Source: Fidelibacterota bacterium (GTDB lineage Bacteria > Fidelibacterota > Marinisomatia > SCGC-AAA003-L08 > GCA-002704045). Taken from it: a stretch of DNA of 16,598 nucleotides. The stretch covers positions 40,755-57,352 of the forward strand of contig PAFF01000062.1 in assembly GCA_002704045.1 (NCBI GenBank), given 5' to 3'. Positions 7,140 through 15,218 of this stretch are shown here, one piece after another. Numbering within the stretch: the stretch's first letter is position 1; each line of letters opens with the position of its first letter. Below the pieces are notes generated by a model that worked only from the letters and a program-made list of their open reading frames with translations, was not told the DNA's origin and made no database searches. The translations under genes were made by a program, and so were the position numbers.

Positions 7140-8558
7140 ATGGCAAATTTTTTAAAAAATATTTCAAAATACATATTGGGTTATATAATGTTGCGGGCCA
7201 TTTCTTTTTTATTGCTACCAATCTACACTAATGTATTTTCTAAAGAAGAATTTGGTGTTTATACTTTAATCTTTATATTTATTGCCTTTGCTCAGTTTTT
7301 ATATAGCTATGGCATGGACGCTTCATTAATGAAATTTTTTTCTATTTCTAAAAATAAAAATGAAATGTATTCATCTATTTTTATTTCTTTATTAATAACT
7401 TCATCTATTTTTTCGTTAATAATAGTTTTGTTATCAGAATCTATCTCAATTTTATTTCTAGAAAATATTAAGTACAGCCATCTTTTTAAAGTCGCTGCAC
7501 TGATTTTATTTTTAGATTCTTTTTCTTTCAGAGTATTAATAATTCATAGAATGGAAGACAAACCATATAAATATTTCTTTTTTTCTTTTGTTAATGTTTG
7601 TGTGACATTTTTTGCAAATTATTATTTCATTATTATCAAAAGCTCTGGTATCTCTGGGGCCTTTTATGCTCATTTGATTGGCTCAATGTCTATTTTCTTA
7701 CTTTCTTTACCTATAATTTTAAAGCGTGTTTCAATTAAAAACTTTTCACCAATTCTTTTGAAAAAAATTCTTTTGTTTGGTTTCCCTTTTTTGCCTTCAG
7801 TAATTTTTCAAATGATTATTGATTTTTCTGATAGAAGAATTTTACTTTATTTAACTGATATTGATACTGTAGGTATGTATAGTCCTGGATGTAAAATTGC
7901 TAGTATTATGCTATTTTTAATTTCTGGTTTTAGATTAGGTTGGGAACCTTTGTTTTTAAAATTAACTCGTGATAAAAAAATAATTATATCACATATATCT
8001 AACATTTTTTTGTTTTTTATTTTTACTGTTTTGATTTTTTTCATTTTATTTATTGAATCAATAATTATTTATAGCAATCATTATTTTTCGTTTTCAATCA
8101 TTGGAGAAAATTTTTGGGGCTCAATTGGTATTATCCCAATTTTGATGTTTGGATATGTTTTTCTAGCATTATACCATCTTCAAATGCCCCCAATTTTCTA
8201 CTACAATAAGACATCAAAATTACCCTACTTTAGATTTCTCGGAGCAGTATCTAATATTTTTTTTAATTTTCTTTTAATTCCTTTTTGGGGAATTTATGGA
8301 GCTGCGTTTGCAACTTCTTTATCTTATTTAATTATGACGCTTCCTATGTTTTTTTATACAAATAGTCTATTTAAAATAGACTACAACTGGAATATGCTAA
8401 TTATATATTCGTTGCTTTCAATATTATCTTACTATCTAACGTTAAATTATTCGTTTAATCTTTTTTGGTCATTGATATTGTTTTGTTCTGGTTTATCGCT
8501 TTTATATATTGAATTACAGAAAGCTCGTTCTTTAATTAAAAAAACAACTTTATTTTAA
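7140..8558 (+). CDS. Wzx-type polysaccharide (O-unit) flippase
   Basis: This is an integral membrane protein of the MOP/Wzx flippase family, which moves undecaprenyl-linked oligosaccharide units from the inner to the outer face of the cytoplasmic membrane. Its 472 residues are dominated by Phe, Ile and Leu, with about 12-14 predicted helices. The N-terminus (YILGYIMLRAISFLLLPIYT, 11-30, then EEFGVYTL) and the mid-protein DFSDRRILLYL (228-238) followed by VGMYSPGCKI (244-253) and GWEPLF (267-272) are typical of Wzx/RfbX proteins. It opens the plus-strand polysaccharide block, and the next ATG follows after 4 bases. The substrate cannot be predicted. No Shine-Dalgarno is obvious. Its strongly T-rich sense strand reflects its hydrophobic codons. 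Confidence 0.9.
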   Translation: MANFLKNISKYILGYIMLRAISFLLLPIYTNVFSKEEFGVYTLIFIFIAFAQFLYSYGMDASLMKFFSISKNKNEMYSSIFISLLITSSIFSLIIVLLSESISILFLENIKYSHLFKVAALILFLDSFSFRVLIIHRMEDKPYKYFFFSFVNVCVTFFANYYFIIIKSSGISGAFYAHLIGSMSIFLLSLPIILKRVSIKNFSPILLKKILLFGFPFLPSVIFQMIIDFSDRRILLYLTDIDTVGMYSPGCKIASIMLFLISGFRLGWEPLFLKLTRDKKIIISHISNIFLFFIFTVLIFFILFIESIIIYSNHYFSFSIIGENFWGSIGIIPILMFGYVFLALYHLQMPPIFYYNKTSKLPYFRFLGAVSNIFFNFLLIPFWGIYGAAFATSLSYLIMTLPMFFYTNSLFKIDYNWNMLIIYSLLSILSYYLTLNYSFNLFWSLILFCSGLSLLYIELQKARSLIKKTTLF

Positions 8559-8562
8559 TATT

Positions 8563-9681
8563 ATGAAAGTATTTTTAATTGACTGGAATAATATGACACC
8601 ACAATATACTTATCCTTTAATTCATCATTTAAATAAAAAAAAATGTATCTCACTTTTTTTTGTAACTAATAGTAGCCCACAAGACAAAAAACATTTTCAA
8701 ATTTATAAAACCAATAACTTATCTATGTTTTTATCATTTAATTTTTCTTCCAGTTTTATAAATAAAATAATAAAACCATTTGTGCTATCAATTAACTACA
8801 TTATTTTAATTTTAAAAACAATAAAATTAAAACCAGAAATTATACATTACAATTGGCTATGTATTCCTGTAATTGATTTATTATTTATAAAAATTTTAAA
8901 ATTACTTGATTGTAAAGTTTTTCTAACAAAACATAATTTTTTTCAACATGATAAAAATTCTTTGTCATTTAAAGAAAATGCTATCATCAAAGAATCATAT
9001 CGAATTTTTTGTTTATCACATTTTGTTAAAAATCAATTTGGTAGTATTTATCAAAAAAAAATAATGGTTATTCCACATAGAAACTGTTATGAAGATGTTA
9101 CAAAAAATCAAAATACTATTGTTAAGTCTAAAAACAAACCTTTATCCTTATTATTAATAGGAAATATTAAAAAGTATAAGGGTGTTGATTTCATCATTGA
9201 GGTAGTAAAATATTTAATTGAAATAAATTTTTCTGTTTTACTTGATATTATTGGTCCTGGTGATTTCAACTATATAAATAGAATTTCTAAGAAAATTAAA
9301 AAATTAAATTTGTCTGATAAAATTATTTTAAAAAATGAATTTTTAGATTTTAAATCTTTTTACAATGCAATTAACAATGCTGATATAGGTGTAATGCCTT
9401 ATATTAAAGCTAGTCAAAGTGGAACGCCTTATCTGTTTTATAAATGTAATAAACCTCTAATAATTTCAAATGTTGGAGGACTAAAAGAACAAACAAATGA
9501 AAAATTAAGCAAGGTATCTGATATTGATGTGAAAAAGTTTGCTAATTGTATAATTGAGATGGATATAAAAATTAAGAACAATGAATTTCATAAATCTGAT
9601 TTTAAAAAAATTTTAGATGAAAACCTTTGGGAAAAAACAATAAACGATTATTATTTTGAATACAAAAAAATTAAAAACTAG
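8563..9681 (+). CDS. GT-B glycosyltransferase, family 4-like
   Basis: This is a probable cytoplasmic or membrane-peripheral sugar transferase that adds a residue to the lipid-linked unit. Its 372 residues form an N-terminal acceptor half (about 1-185, including HYNWLCIPVID near 95-105 and LTKHN at 121-125) and a C-terminal donor half starting at SLLLIGNIKKYKGVDFI (195-211). That half continues with GPGD (231-234) and the helix NNADIGVMPY (271-280). The classical GT4 'E-x7-E' donor motif is not present in usual form: the equivalent stretch reads YIKASQSGTPYLFYK (280-294), followed by NVGGLKEQ (303-310). The fold assignment is good but the sugar and the active-site detail are uncertain. It follows the flippase by 4 bases, and its 3' end overlaps the proposed start of the next gene by 26 bases. 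Confidence 0.85.
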   Translation: MKVFLIDWNNMTPQYTYPLIHHLNKKKCISLFFVTNSSPQDKKHFQIYKTNNLSMFLSFNFSSSFINKIIKPFVLSINYIILILKTIKLKPEIIHYNWLCIPVIDLLFIKILKLLDCKVFLTKHNFFQHDKNSLSFKENAIIKESYRIFCLSHFVKNQFGSIYQKKIMVIPHRNCYEDVTKNQNTIVKSKNKPLSLLLIGNIKKYKGVDFIIEVVKYLIEINFSVLLDIIGPGDFNYINRISKKIKKLNLSDKIILKNEFLDFKSFYNAINNADIGVMPYIKASQSGTPYLFYKCNKPLIISNVGGLKEQTNEKLSKVSDIDVKKFANCIIEMDIKIKNNEFHKSDFKKILDENLWEKTINDYYFEYKKIKN

Positions 9682-11194
9682 ACTTAATCCAACGTTTCTA
9701 AAAAGTTCTTTACCTTGGTCAACAATATTAGATCAGGAAGGATTGCATTGGAATATTATATCAAAAAATAATTTAAGTGACCATGTTTTTCTAATAATAA
9801 CCGATCATACATTTGTATCAAAAAATACTTTAGAAAATTTTGTACGTTCTGGTGGATTGGTTTTAATTTCGACTAAAAAATGGATTAATCTTTATAATTC
9901 TAAATATAAAAATTTTAGTTCTACATTTTTATCTTCAAATCCTAATTCTTTTTTTTCGAGCATTGACTTTGTTAATATTAATCATTCAATTAAATATCCA
10001 ATAGATATAACTATAAATCCAATAGATTCAAAATTACATATTTATGAAAAAGTTATTGGAATTGGGAAAATCGTACTTTTTCCCTTTGACCTTGACAAAA
10101 TATATTTAGATTATTCCACCAAGAGACAACATTTTTACGACCATAGACATGAACTTCCATCTGAAGTAGTAGCAAAAAATACAAAGTCTAAGGTGAGACA
10201 ATTATTATTCTTATGTATAAGATATTTATATAATTTTAAGAACATTCCATTAGTTCGATCAAATTACAATCCAACAAATTACAAATCTATTTTTTGTTTT
10301 AGAATAGATACTGATTTTTCAACTAAAGAAAATGCAATTAAAACCAATGATTTATGTGAAAAATATTCTATCCCTGCTACATGGTTCATTGAAACTTCAA
10401 ATATTAATATGATTAAAAATGTTTATAAAAATTTTAAAACAGCTGAAATTGCTTTTCATAATGATCGACATATAATATATAATGATTATGTTTTAAACAA
10501 ATCCAATATTGAATCCGGCCTAAACAAACTCAAATCTTTAGGCATATCAAATTTAAGTGGTTTTGCTGCACCTTTTGGTGAATGGAATATCCCTTTAAAT
10601 AATGTATTAAATAACACTTTTTCGTATAGTTCAGAGTTTGGCTATGATTATGATAATCTGCCTTCATATCCTATTATTAAGGATCGTTTTTCTAATGTTA
10701 TGCAAATACCTATTCACCCAATAAGTATTGGCAGACTCAACAGATCTCACTATAGTTCAAATGAAATGACTGAATATTATTCAAATATAATTGAAAATAA
10801 ATTATATAATAACGAACCAATTATTTTATACTTTCATCCAAACAATCAATTTTTTGATGTTCTGGAAAATATATTCAAAAAAATCAAATCAAGAAACATT
10901 GGATTTTTTACAATGAAAGAATATTTTGATTTTTGGGTTAATAGAATTAAAAATAAACCTAAATACATTATCTTAGATGATAAAATAATCATTGATAATT
11001 TTTCAAAAAATCTTGAAATCATTTACAATAATAAATCATCGCTTATTAAAAAAAACAATTTTACTTTATCAGATATTTTTTTAAGATCCATAAAAAAATC
11101 AGATGCACCCTCCGATATTAAAAAAATTAATAAAAAAAATTGGCGCAATATTTTATATGATTTTGAAAGATATAGAACTAAAAGGCGAATGTGA
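9656..11194 (+). CDS. Two-domain polysaccharide deacetylase-like (NodB) protein
   Basis: This 512-residue protein has a C-terminal NodB-like domain (about 210-430), the fold of enzymes that remove N- or O-acetyl groups from sugars. Visible motifs are FRIDTD (215-220, D218/D220), the metal-binding HNDRH (268-272), a motif-3 equivalent AAPFGEWN (304-311) and YFHPNN (392-397, H394). In motif 3 the usual RxPxG arginine is alanine. The N-terminal 190 residues resemble a GATase1-like alpha/beta domain (VFLIITDHTF, then FVRSGGLVLIST, 44-73). A Lys/Asn-rich tail of about 80 residues follows. The start is uncertain: the only suitable codon near the 5' end is TTG at 9656, overlapping the previous gene by 26 bases, and no ATG occurs until deep in the protein. 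The end overlaps the next GTG by 4 bases (GTGA). The substrate is probably the cluster's own glycan, by inference. Confidence 0.82.
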   Translation: MNTKKLKTRLNPTFLKSSLPWSTILDQEGLHWNIISKNNLSDHVFLIITDHTFVSKNTLENFVRSGGLVLISTKKWINLYNSKYKNFSSTFLSSNPNSFFSSIDFVNINHSIKYPIDITINPIDSKLHIYEKVIGIGKIVLFPFDLDKIYLDYSTKRQHFYDHRHELPSEVVAKNTKSKVRQLLFLCIRYLYNFKNIPLVRSNYNPTNYKSIFCFRIDTDFSTKENAIKTNDLCEKYSIPATWFIETSNINMIKNVYKNFKTAEIAFHNDRHIIYNDYVLNKSNIESGLNKLKSLGISNLSGFAAPFGEWNIPLNNVLNNTFSYSSEFGYDYDNLPSYPIIKDRFSNVMQIPIHPISIGRLNRSHYSSNEMTEYYSNIIENKLYNNEPIILYFHPNNQFFDVLENIFKKIKSRNIGFFTMKEYFDFWVNRIKNKPKYIILDDKIIIDNFSKNLEIIYNNKSSLIKKNNFTLSDIFLRSIKKSDAPSDIKKINKKNWRNILYDFERYRTKRRM

Positions 11195-12225
11195 AAATTC
11201 TTTTTTGTAGCTATCAATCCATTTCATTTATGAAAGGTGGGCCAACTTATAAAATTATAATGTTAAAAAAACATTTGGAAAAATTTAATATTAAAATTGA
11301 TTTGTTTAATCAATGGGAAGTTGATTCAGTTAAAAACTATGATATAGTTCATATTTTCAATGCTCATTCTGGTGTTTATCATTTTGCACAAAGTTTAACA
11401 TTAAATAACATTAAATACATCGTAAATCCTATTTTCTTTAGCAAACATTCACCTATGAAAATTCGTTTATACCTTTATTTTTTAAACAAAATCTCTAATA
11501 TTCTTAATGGTTCAATTTCAGAAATTTCAATTGTTAAAGAAGTCTGTAAAAATGCCGAACTTATTATGCCAAATACTATTGAGGAAGAAAATATTATCAG
11601 GAAAGGATTAGGTTTATTTAATTATAACTATTCTACTATTTATAACGGTGTTGAAAAAAGATTTTTTCATTCTGATCCTAGCTTATTTATTAAAAAGTAT
11701 AAAATTAAAGATTTCATATTGCACGTTGGGCATATTGGTGCAAAGCGTAAAAATACTTTAAGATTATTGAAAGCTCTAAAAACAATAAATTACCCAACTG
11801 TTATCATAGGTAATGTTTTAAATAACAAAGAGGGTCAGAAATGCTTAGAATTAATAAAAGAAAACACAAATATATTATTTTTAGATTGGGTTAAACACTC
11901 TGATCCATTATTAGAGTCAGCATATGCTGCATCAAAAGTTTTTGTTTTACCTTCTTTGTACGAAACACCCGGCAGATCAGCGCTTGAAGCCGGTCTAGCA
12001 AAAAGCAATATTGTTATTACGCCTTTTGGTGGCACAAAAGAATATTTTTCTAACTTTGCAACATACGTTAATCCGTACTCAATTAAAAAAATTCAAGAAT
12101 CTATCATTAATAGCATAAATTCTGATAAATCTGACAACCTTTCAGTTCATATAAAACAAAACTTTTTATGGGAAATTATAGCAAAAAAATTAAAAACTGA
12201 ATATGAAAAATTACTAACTTTATAA
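11191..12225 (+). CDS. Glycosyltransferase family 4 (GT-B)
   Basis: This retaining GT-B enzyme transfers a sugar from a nucleotide donor, presumably during assembly of the surface glycan. Its 344 residues open with a short acceptor half starting KILFCSYQS (2-10) and GGPTYKI (16-22). The donor half begins at FILHVGHIGAKRKNTLRLLKA (175-195), with the loop Lys/Arg used for diphosphate contact in GT4. The full E-x7-E motif is YETPGRSALEA (257-267; E258 and E266), followed by TPFGGTKEY (277-285). The start is GTG at 11191, inside the previous gene's last codons (GTGA, 4-base overlap), with AAAGG a few bases upstream. The neighbouring ATG at 11189 is out of frame and immediately hits a stop, so GTG is preferred. 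The donor and acceptor are unknown. Confidence 0.9.
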   Translation: MKILFCSYQSISFMKGGPTYKIIMLKKHLEKFNIKIDLFNQWEVDSVKNYDIVHIFNAHSGVYHFAQSLTLNNIKYIVNPIFFSKHSPMKIRLYLYFLNKISNILNGSISEISIVKEVCKNAELIMPNTIEEENIIRKGLGLFNYNYSTIYNGVEKRFFHSDPSLFIKKYKIKDFILHVGHIGAKRKNTLRLLKALKTINYPTVIIGNVLNNKEGQKCLELIKENTNILFLDWVKHSDPLLESAYAASKVFVLPSLYETPGRSALEAGLAKSNIVITPFGGTKEYFSNFATYVNPYSIKKIQESIINSINSDKSDNLSVHIKQNFLWEIIAKKLKTEYEKLLTL

Positions 12226-12229
12226 TTTT

Positions 12230-12901
12230 ATGATTAATAAAAATATTATATTCATTGATTTTGATAGCACTTTTATTAAACTAGAAACCTTAGATGAATT
12301 AGCAAAGCTTGTATTAAAAAATGATAAAGAGCGTAATTTAAAAATAAAACAAATAACTGAAATAACAAACCTGGCAATGTCTGGTAAAATTAATTTTACT
12401 AAGGCGCTTAATCTAAGATTACAATTACTGAAAATTAATAAAACAGATGTATGTAAAATTACACATCATCTATCAAAATCAATTTCTGAATCTATTAATT
12501 CTAATATTGATTTAATACGCTTAATATCAGAAAACATTTGGATTGTATCAGGTGGATTTAAGGATATAATAGCTCCTATTGTTAAAAATTTCGGAATTAA
12601 AAAAAGCAAAATCTTGGCAAATGAATTCATTTACAATAAACATAATCAAGTTATCGGTTGCAACGAACAAAATGATTTATATAAATCTAAAGGAAAAATT
12701 AGTGCAATAAAAAACCTTAAGCTTGCTGGAAATAAAATTATGATTGGCGATGGATATACAGATTATGAAGTCTTTAAACATGGAGCAGTCAATACATTCA
12801 TATATTATGGAGAAAATATATTTAGAGAAAATGTAGCCAATTTATCTAAATATAAAGCTGAATCATTTAAAGATGTTTTAAAAATATTAGAAACTTTATA
12901 A
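12230..12901 (+). CDS. HAD-family phosphatase, phosphoserine phosphatase (SerB)-like
   Basis: This soluble HAD subfamily-IB phosphohydrolase has all four motifs: nucleophile D10 in DFDST (10-14), S107 in VSGGF (106-110), the conserved lysine in KSKGK (152-156), and GDGYTD (173-178; D174, D178). It also keeps features typical of SerB: LDELA (21-25), ITNLAMSGKINF (45-56), the substrate-binding-like R63 in LRLQLL (62-67) and ILANEF (128-133). By family it would hydrolyse O-phospho-L-serine to serine. At 223 residues it matches catalytic-domain-only SerB proteins. It sits 4 bases after one glycosyltransferase and 6 before another, so a sugar-phosphate substrate in glycan precursor synthesis is a real alternative. 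The sequence favours a SerB-like pocket but does not settle the substrate, so no symbol is assigned. Confidence 0.85.
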   Translation: MINKNIIFIDFDSTFIKLETLDELAKLVLKNDKERNLKIKQITEITNLAMSGKINFTKALNLRLQLLKINKTDVCKITHHLSKSISESINSNIDLIRLISENIWIVSGGFKDIIAPIVKNFGIKKSKILANEFIYNKHNQVIGCNEQNDLYKSKGKISAIKNLKLAGNKIMIGDGYTDYEVFKHGAVNTFIYYGENIFRENVANLSKYKAESFKDVLKILETL

Positions 12902-12907
12902 TATATA

Positions 12908-13810
12908 ATGTTTTTATCAATAATTATAATTGGCCACAATTCAGGAAATTCACTGTTGCAATGTTTAGCCTCAATTAAAAATCAAAGTTATGATGGTAAG
13001 GATGTTGAAATTGTCTACGTTGATGATGGATCTAAAGATAATTCAATAAATATTTTTAAAAGCTTTGTTTGTAGATTCAAAACGACATTAGTTGAACATC
13101 AATCAAATCTTGGAAGAAATATTGCTAGAAATACTGGCATTAAGCGTTGTTTAGGAAAGTGGTGCCTGTTTGTTAATAGCAATATTATCTTATCACCAAA
13201 TTTACTATCAGTGTATATTTCAGAAATTAAAAAAAACAAATATAATATTTTTACTAGTAAAATTAATTACACTTGTTTAGATAAAAGTTTTGAATTGTAT
13301 TTAAATCAAAAAAATCGGGGTCTCAACAACTTGCATTCAAAACAAACAATCCCTTATTATAATTTGTTATTTAGTAATACTTGTATAAAAAAAACAATAA
13401 TAGAAAAAAATAATTTTGACATTGATTTTACAAGTTATGGAGGATCTGAACTAGAATTATCTCACAGACTAAATATAAATCATAATTTTTTATTTTTACC
13501 AAAAATATATGTTACAAGGTTTAATCATCCTGCTTTAAAAACACATATTTACAGAATTGAAGAATTTGGACGTAAAAATATTTTTCTATTATTTAGCAAA
13601 TTAAATAGTAGTCTACCTAAATTTCTATTTTATAGTAAATTTTTTTCTTTTAGAGTATTTATATTAATTCTTCCATTTATATATGTAATTAGAAAACTAT
13701 TATTATTCATTTATAAAATATTGCCACCGGCAAATTACAATCTGATAATCAAATCTATATTAGGTATTTCTTTAATAATAGGAATAATCAAAAAAAAACA
13801 TGAAAAATAA
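12908..13810 (+). CDS. Glycosyltransferase family 2 with degenerate DXD motif and C-terminal membrane segments
   Basis: This GT-A-fold protein begins with SIIIIGHNSGNSLLQCLASI (4-23) and has the nucleotide-binding YVDDGSKDNS (37-46) and HQSNLGRNIARNTGI (64-78) of family 2 enzymes. The expected metal-binding DXD position reads FVNSNIIL (88-95), so both acidic residues are replaced by Asn (N90, N92). The later acidic motif survives as GSELELSHRL (179-188). Two hydrophobic segments near the C-terminus (about 247-270 and 278-294) suggest membrane attachment. It may be an active transferase with altered metal use, or an inactive paralogue. The length of 300 residues is normal. It ends in an A9 tract (13790-13798) and overlaps the next gene by 11 bases. 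Confidence 0.86.
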   Translation: MFLSIIIIGHNSGNSLLQCLASIKNQSYDGKDVEIVYVDDGSKDNSINIFKSFVCRFKTTLVEHQSNLGRNIARNTGIKRCLGKWCLFVNSNIILSPNLLSVYISEIKKNKYNIFTSKINYTCLDKSFELYLNQKNRGLNNLHSKQTIPYYNLLFSNTCIKKTIIEKNNFDIDFTSYGGSELELSHRLNINHNFLFLPKIYVTRFNHPALKTHIYRIEEFGRKNIFLLFSKLNSSLPKFLFYSKFFSFRVFILILPFIYVIRKLLLFIYKILPPANYNLIIKSILGISLIIGIIKKKHEK

Positions 13811-14708
13811 AATAATATCGTCCATCGATATTGGCACGAACACAATCACCCTATTAGTAGCCAAAATCAATCAAGCAAGCATATTCCCTTTATATGAAAA
13901 AGAATTTATTACTTCTCTTGGAGAAGGCCTTTCCATAAACAAATCAATTAAAAAGGATGCAATAGATAGATGTCTAAAAAATTTAATTACTTGTAAAAAT
14001 ATAATTAAAAAATATAATGTTGAAGATGAGTTTTGTGTTGCAACTAGTGCTTTAAGACAAGCAAAAAATAAAACTGAAATTATTAAAAAAATAAACGATA
14101 TAAATATTTATCCTAAAATTATTTCGGGCGATGAGGAAGCAAATTTAATAGGAACTGTTATTAAAAATGAGTTTCCGCTTTTATGTAAAAATGCCTTAGT
14201 AATTGATATAGGAGGTGGTAGTACAGAACTAATTTATTTTAAAAATTATAAAATCAAATATAAAAGAAGCTTTGAAATTGGTTCTGTGACTTTATACGAA
14301 AAAATTTTTTGTGACCCTATAAATCAATCCAATATAGAATCTTGTTTAAACTATATTAACAATAAGTTTAATGATATTTCAATTAATAATAAAATTGATT
14401 TTTTAATAGGCGTTGGTGGTACAATTACATCTCTTTCTGCAATTTATAATAATATTATTCCATATGATAAACAAATTATCCATAAATCAAAAATTCCAAA
14501 AAAAGCTTTTAGTTTACTTGATAAAAAATTATTGCATAATAGTGTTTTAGATAGGGTAAAAATTCCTGTTCTTGAATATAAAAGGGCTTTAGTCATTCCA
14601 GCTGGTTATTTAATCTTTTCTTTTTTGTTCAAAAAATTTTTTTTTAATGAGATTTCTGTGTGCGAGAAAGGATTAAAGTGGGGAGTTGTCTTTAATGAAC
14701 TACGTTAA
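13800..14708 (+). CDS. Ppx/GppA-family exopolyphosphatase / guanosine pentaphosphate phosphatase, short form
   Basis: This cytoplasmic ASKHA-fold phosphatase acts on polyphosphate and/or pppGpp. Motifs are SIDIGTNTITLLVA (8-21), CVATSALRQAKN (79-90), ISGDEEA (108-114), VIDIGGGSTELI (133-144), a GVGGT phosphate loop near 204-208, RALVIPAGYLIF in the last quarter and a CEKGLKWG end. At 302 residues it holds only the two-domain catalytic core and lacks the C-terminal HD-like extension of E. coli Ppx and GppA, as in short Aquifex-type enzymes. Ppx and GppA activity cannot be told apart here, so no symbol is given. The ATG lies 11 bases inside the GT2 gene, suggesting it is carried along in the glycan operon. 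It converges with the membrane-protein gene on the other strand with a 9-base overlap. Confidence 0.92.
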   Translation: MKNKIISSIDIGTNTITLLVAKINQASIFPLYEKEFITSLGEGLSINKSIKKDAIDRCLKNLITCKNIIKKYNVEDEFCVATSALRQAKNKTEIIKKINDINIYPKIISGDEEANLIGTVIKNEFPLLCKNALVIDIGGGSTELIYFKNYKIKYKRSFEIGSVTLYEKIFCDPINQSNIESCLNYINNKFNDISINNKIDFLIGVGGTITSLSAIYNNIIPYDKQIIHKSKIPKKAFSLLDKKLLHNSVLDRVKIPVLEYKRALVIPAGYLIFSFLFKKFFFNEISVCEKGLKWGVVFNELR

Positions 14709-15218
14709 CTCGTATTCTTGATCGGATAAATCTTCTTCAGATATTTCTTCCCAATCATCTTCATTATATTCAACCTTTTCTGTTTCTTCCTCTTCTTTTT
14801 TTATTGTTGCTTTTTTAGGAAGTTCTGTTTTTTTAGAAGATGAAATACTGGGAATTGAATCTTCAACAATATAAAACATTAATGCTGGCAACATCGAGAA
14901 TAGTATTACAGCTAGTGATTTTGCTATTCCAGAAGCTTTAAACTTTACACTTCCAGCTGGATATGCTACCTGTTCCACTCCAAATACAAAAAATATTGCA
15001 ATACCTATTACAATTCCCGATAAAAAAATAACATTTCCTATTTTTTTATAATTAATTTTGGGGCTTATAATTATTTGATATACAATCCAACTTATTAGTG
15101 TAAATGATGCTATGATTACAGAGAACATAAATTCTTTCGCTATTACAACAAATAGGAAAAAAATCGTTCCTACTACTAAAATTAAATTACTTATTATTTG
15201 TTGAAGATTTATGTTCAT
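14700..15218 (-). CDS. Unrecognised four-helix membrane protein with acidic C-terminal tail
   Basis: I do not recognise this 172-residue protein. It has four hydrophobic segments (about 10-27, 30-51, 60-80, 97-118), a short loop VEQVAYPAGSVKFKASG (81-97) between the third and fourth, then a soluble tail. The tail starts Lys-rich (KK at 129-130, 135-136, 140-141) and becomes strongly acidic, with DDWEEISEEDLSD at 154-166. An AGGTAAAG-like ribosome site precedes the ATG at 15216-15218. The regular hydrophobic pattern and ribosome site argue that it is a real gene. Its last 9 bases overlap the end of ppx/gppA on the other strand, and it diverges from the oxidoreductase. A 10-base inverted repeat flanks it (14698-14707 and 15262-15271). 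No function is proposed. Confidence 0.75.
   Translation of the reverse strand: MNINLQQIISNLILVVGTIFFLFVVIAKEFMFSVIIASFTLISWIVYQIIISPKINYKKIGNVIFLSGIVIGIAIFFVFGVEQVAYPAGSVKFKASGIAKSLAVILFSMLPALMFYIVEDSIPSISSSKKTELPKKATIKKEEEETEKVEYNEDDWEEISEEDLSDQEYELT

Noticed and set aside
7847..8044. Minus-strand ORF of 65 codons inside the flippase
   Set aside because: Antisense to a membrane protein gene; composition explained by the T-rich sense strand.
8635..9062. A9 homopolymer runs at 8635-8643 and 9053-9061 in the first GT4 gene as phase-variation switches
   Set aside because: Runs of 8-9 A or T occur throughout this AT-rich window, including in housekeeping genes (for example T9 at 14637-14645 in ppx/gppA), so they are not specific evidence of phase variation.
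11023..11217. Minus-strand ORF of 64 codons across the deacetylase/GT4 junction
   Set aside because: Antisense over two overlapping real genes; hydrophobic stretch comes from A-rich Lys/Asn codons read backwards.
11835..12035. Minus-strand ORF of 66 codons inside the second GT4 gene
   Set aside because: Antisense to the conserved E-x7-E region; no independent evidence.
14690..14720. Bidirectional terminator between the convergent ppx/gppA and membrane-protein genes
   Set aside because: The coding sequences overlap by 9 bases and I see no GC-rich stem with a T-run; termination may be Rho-dependent.
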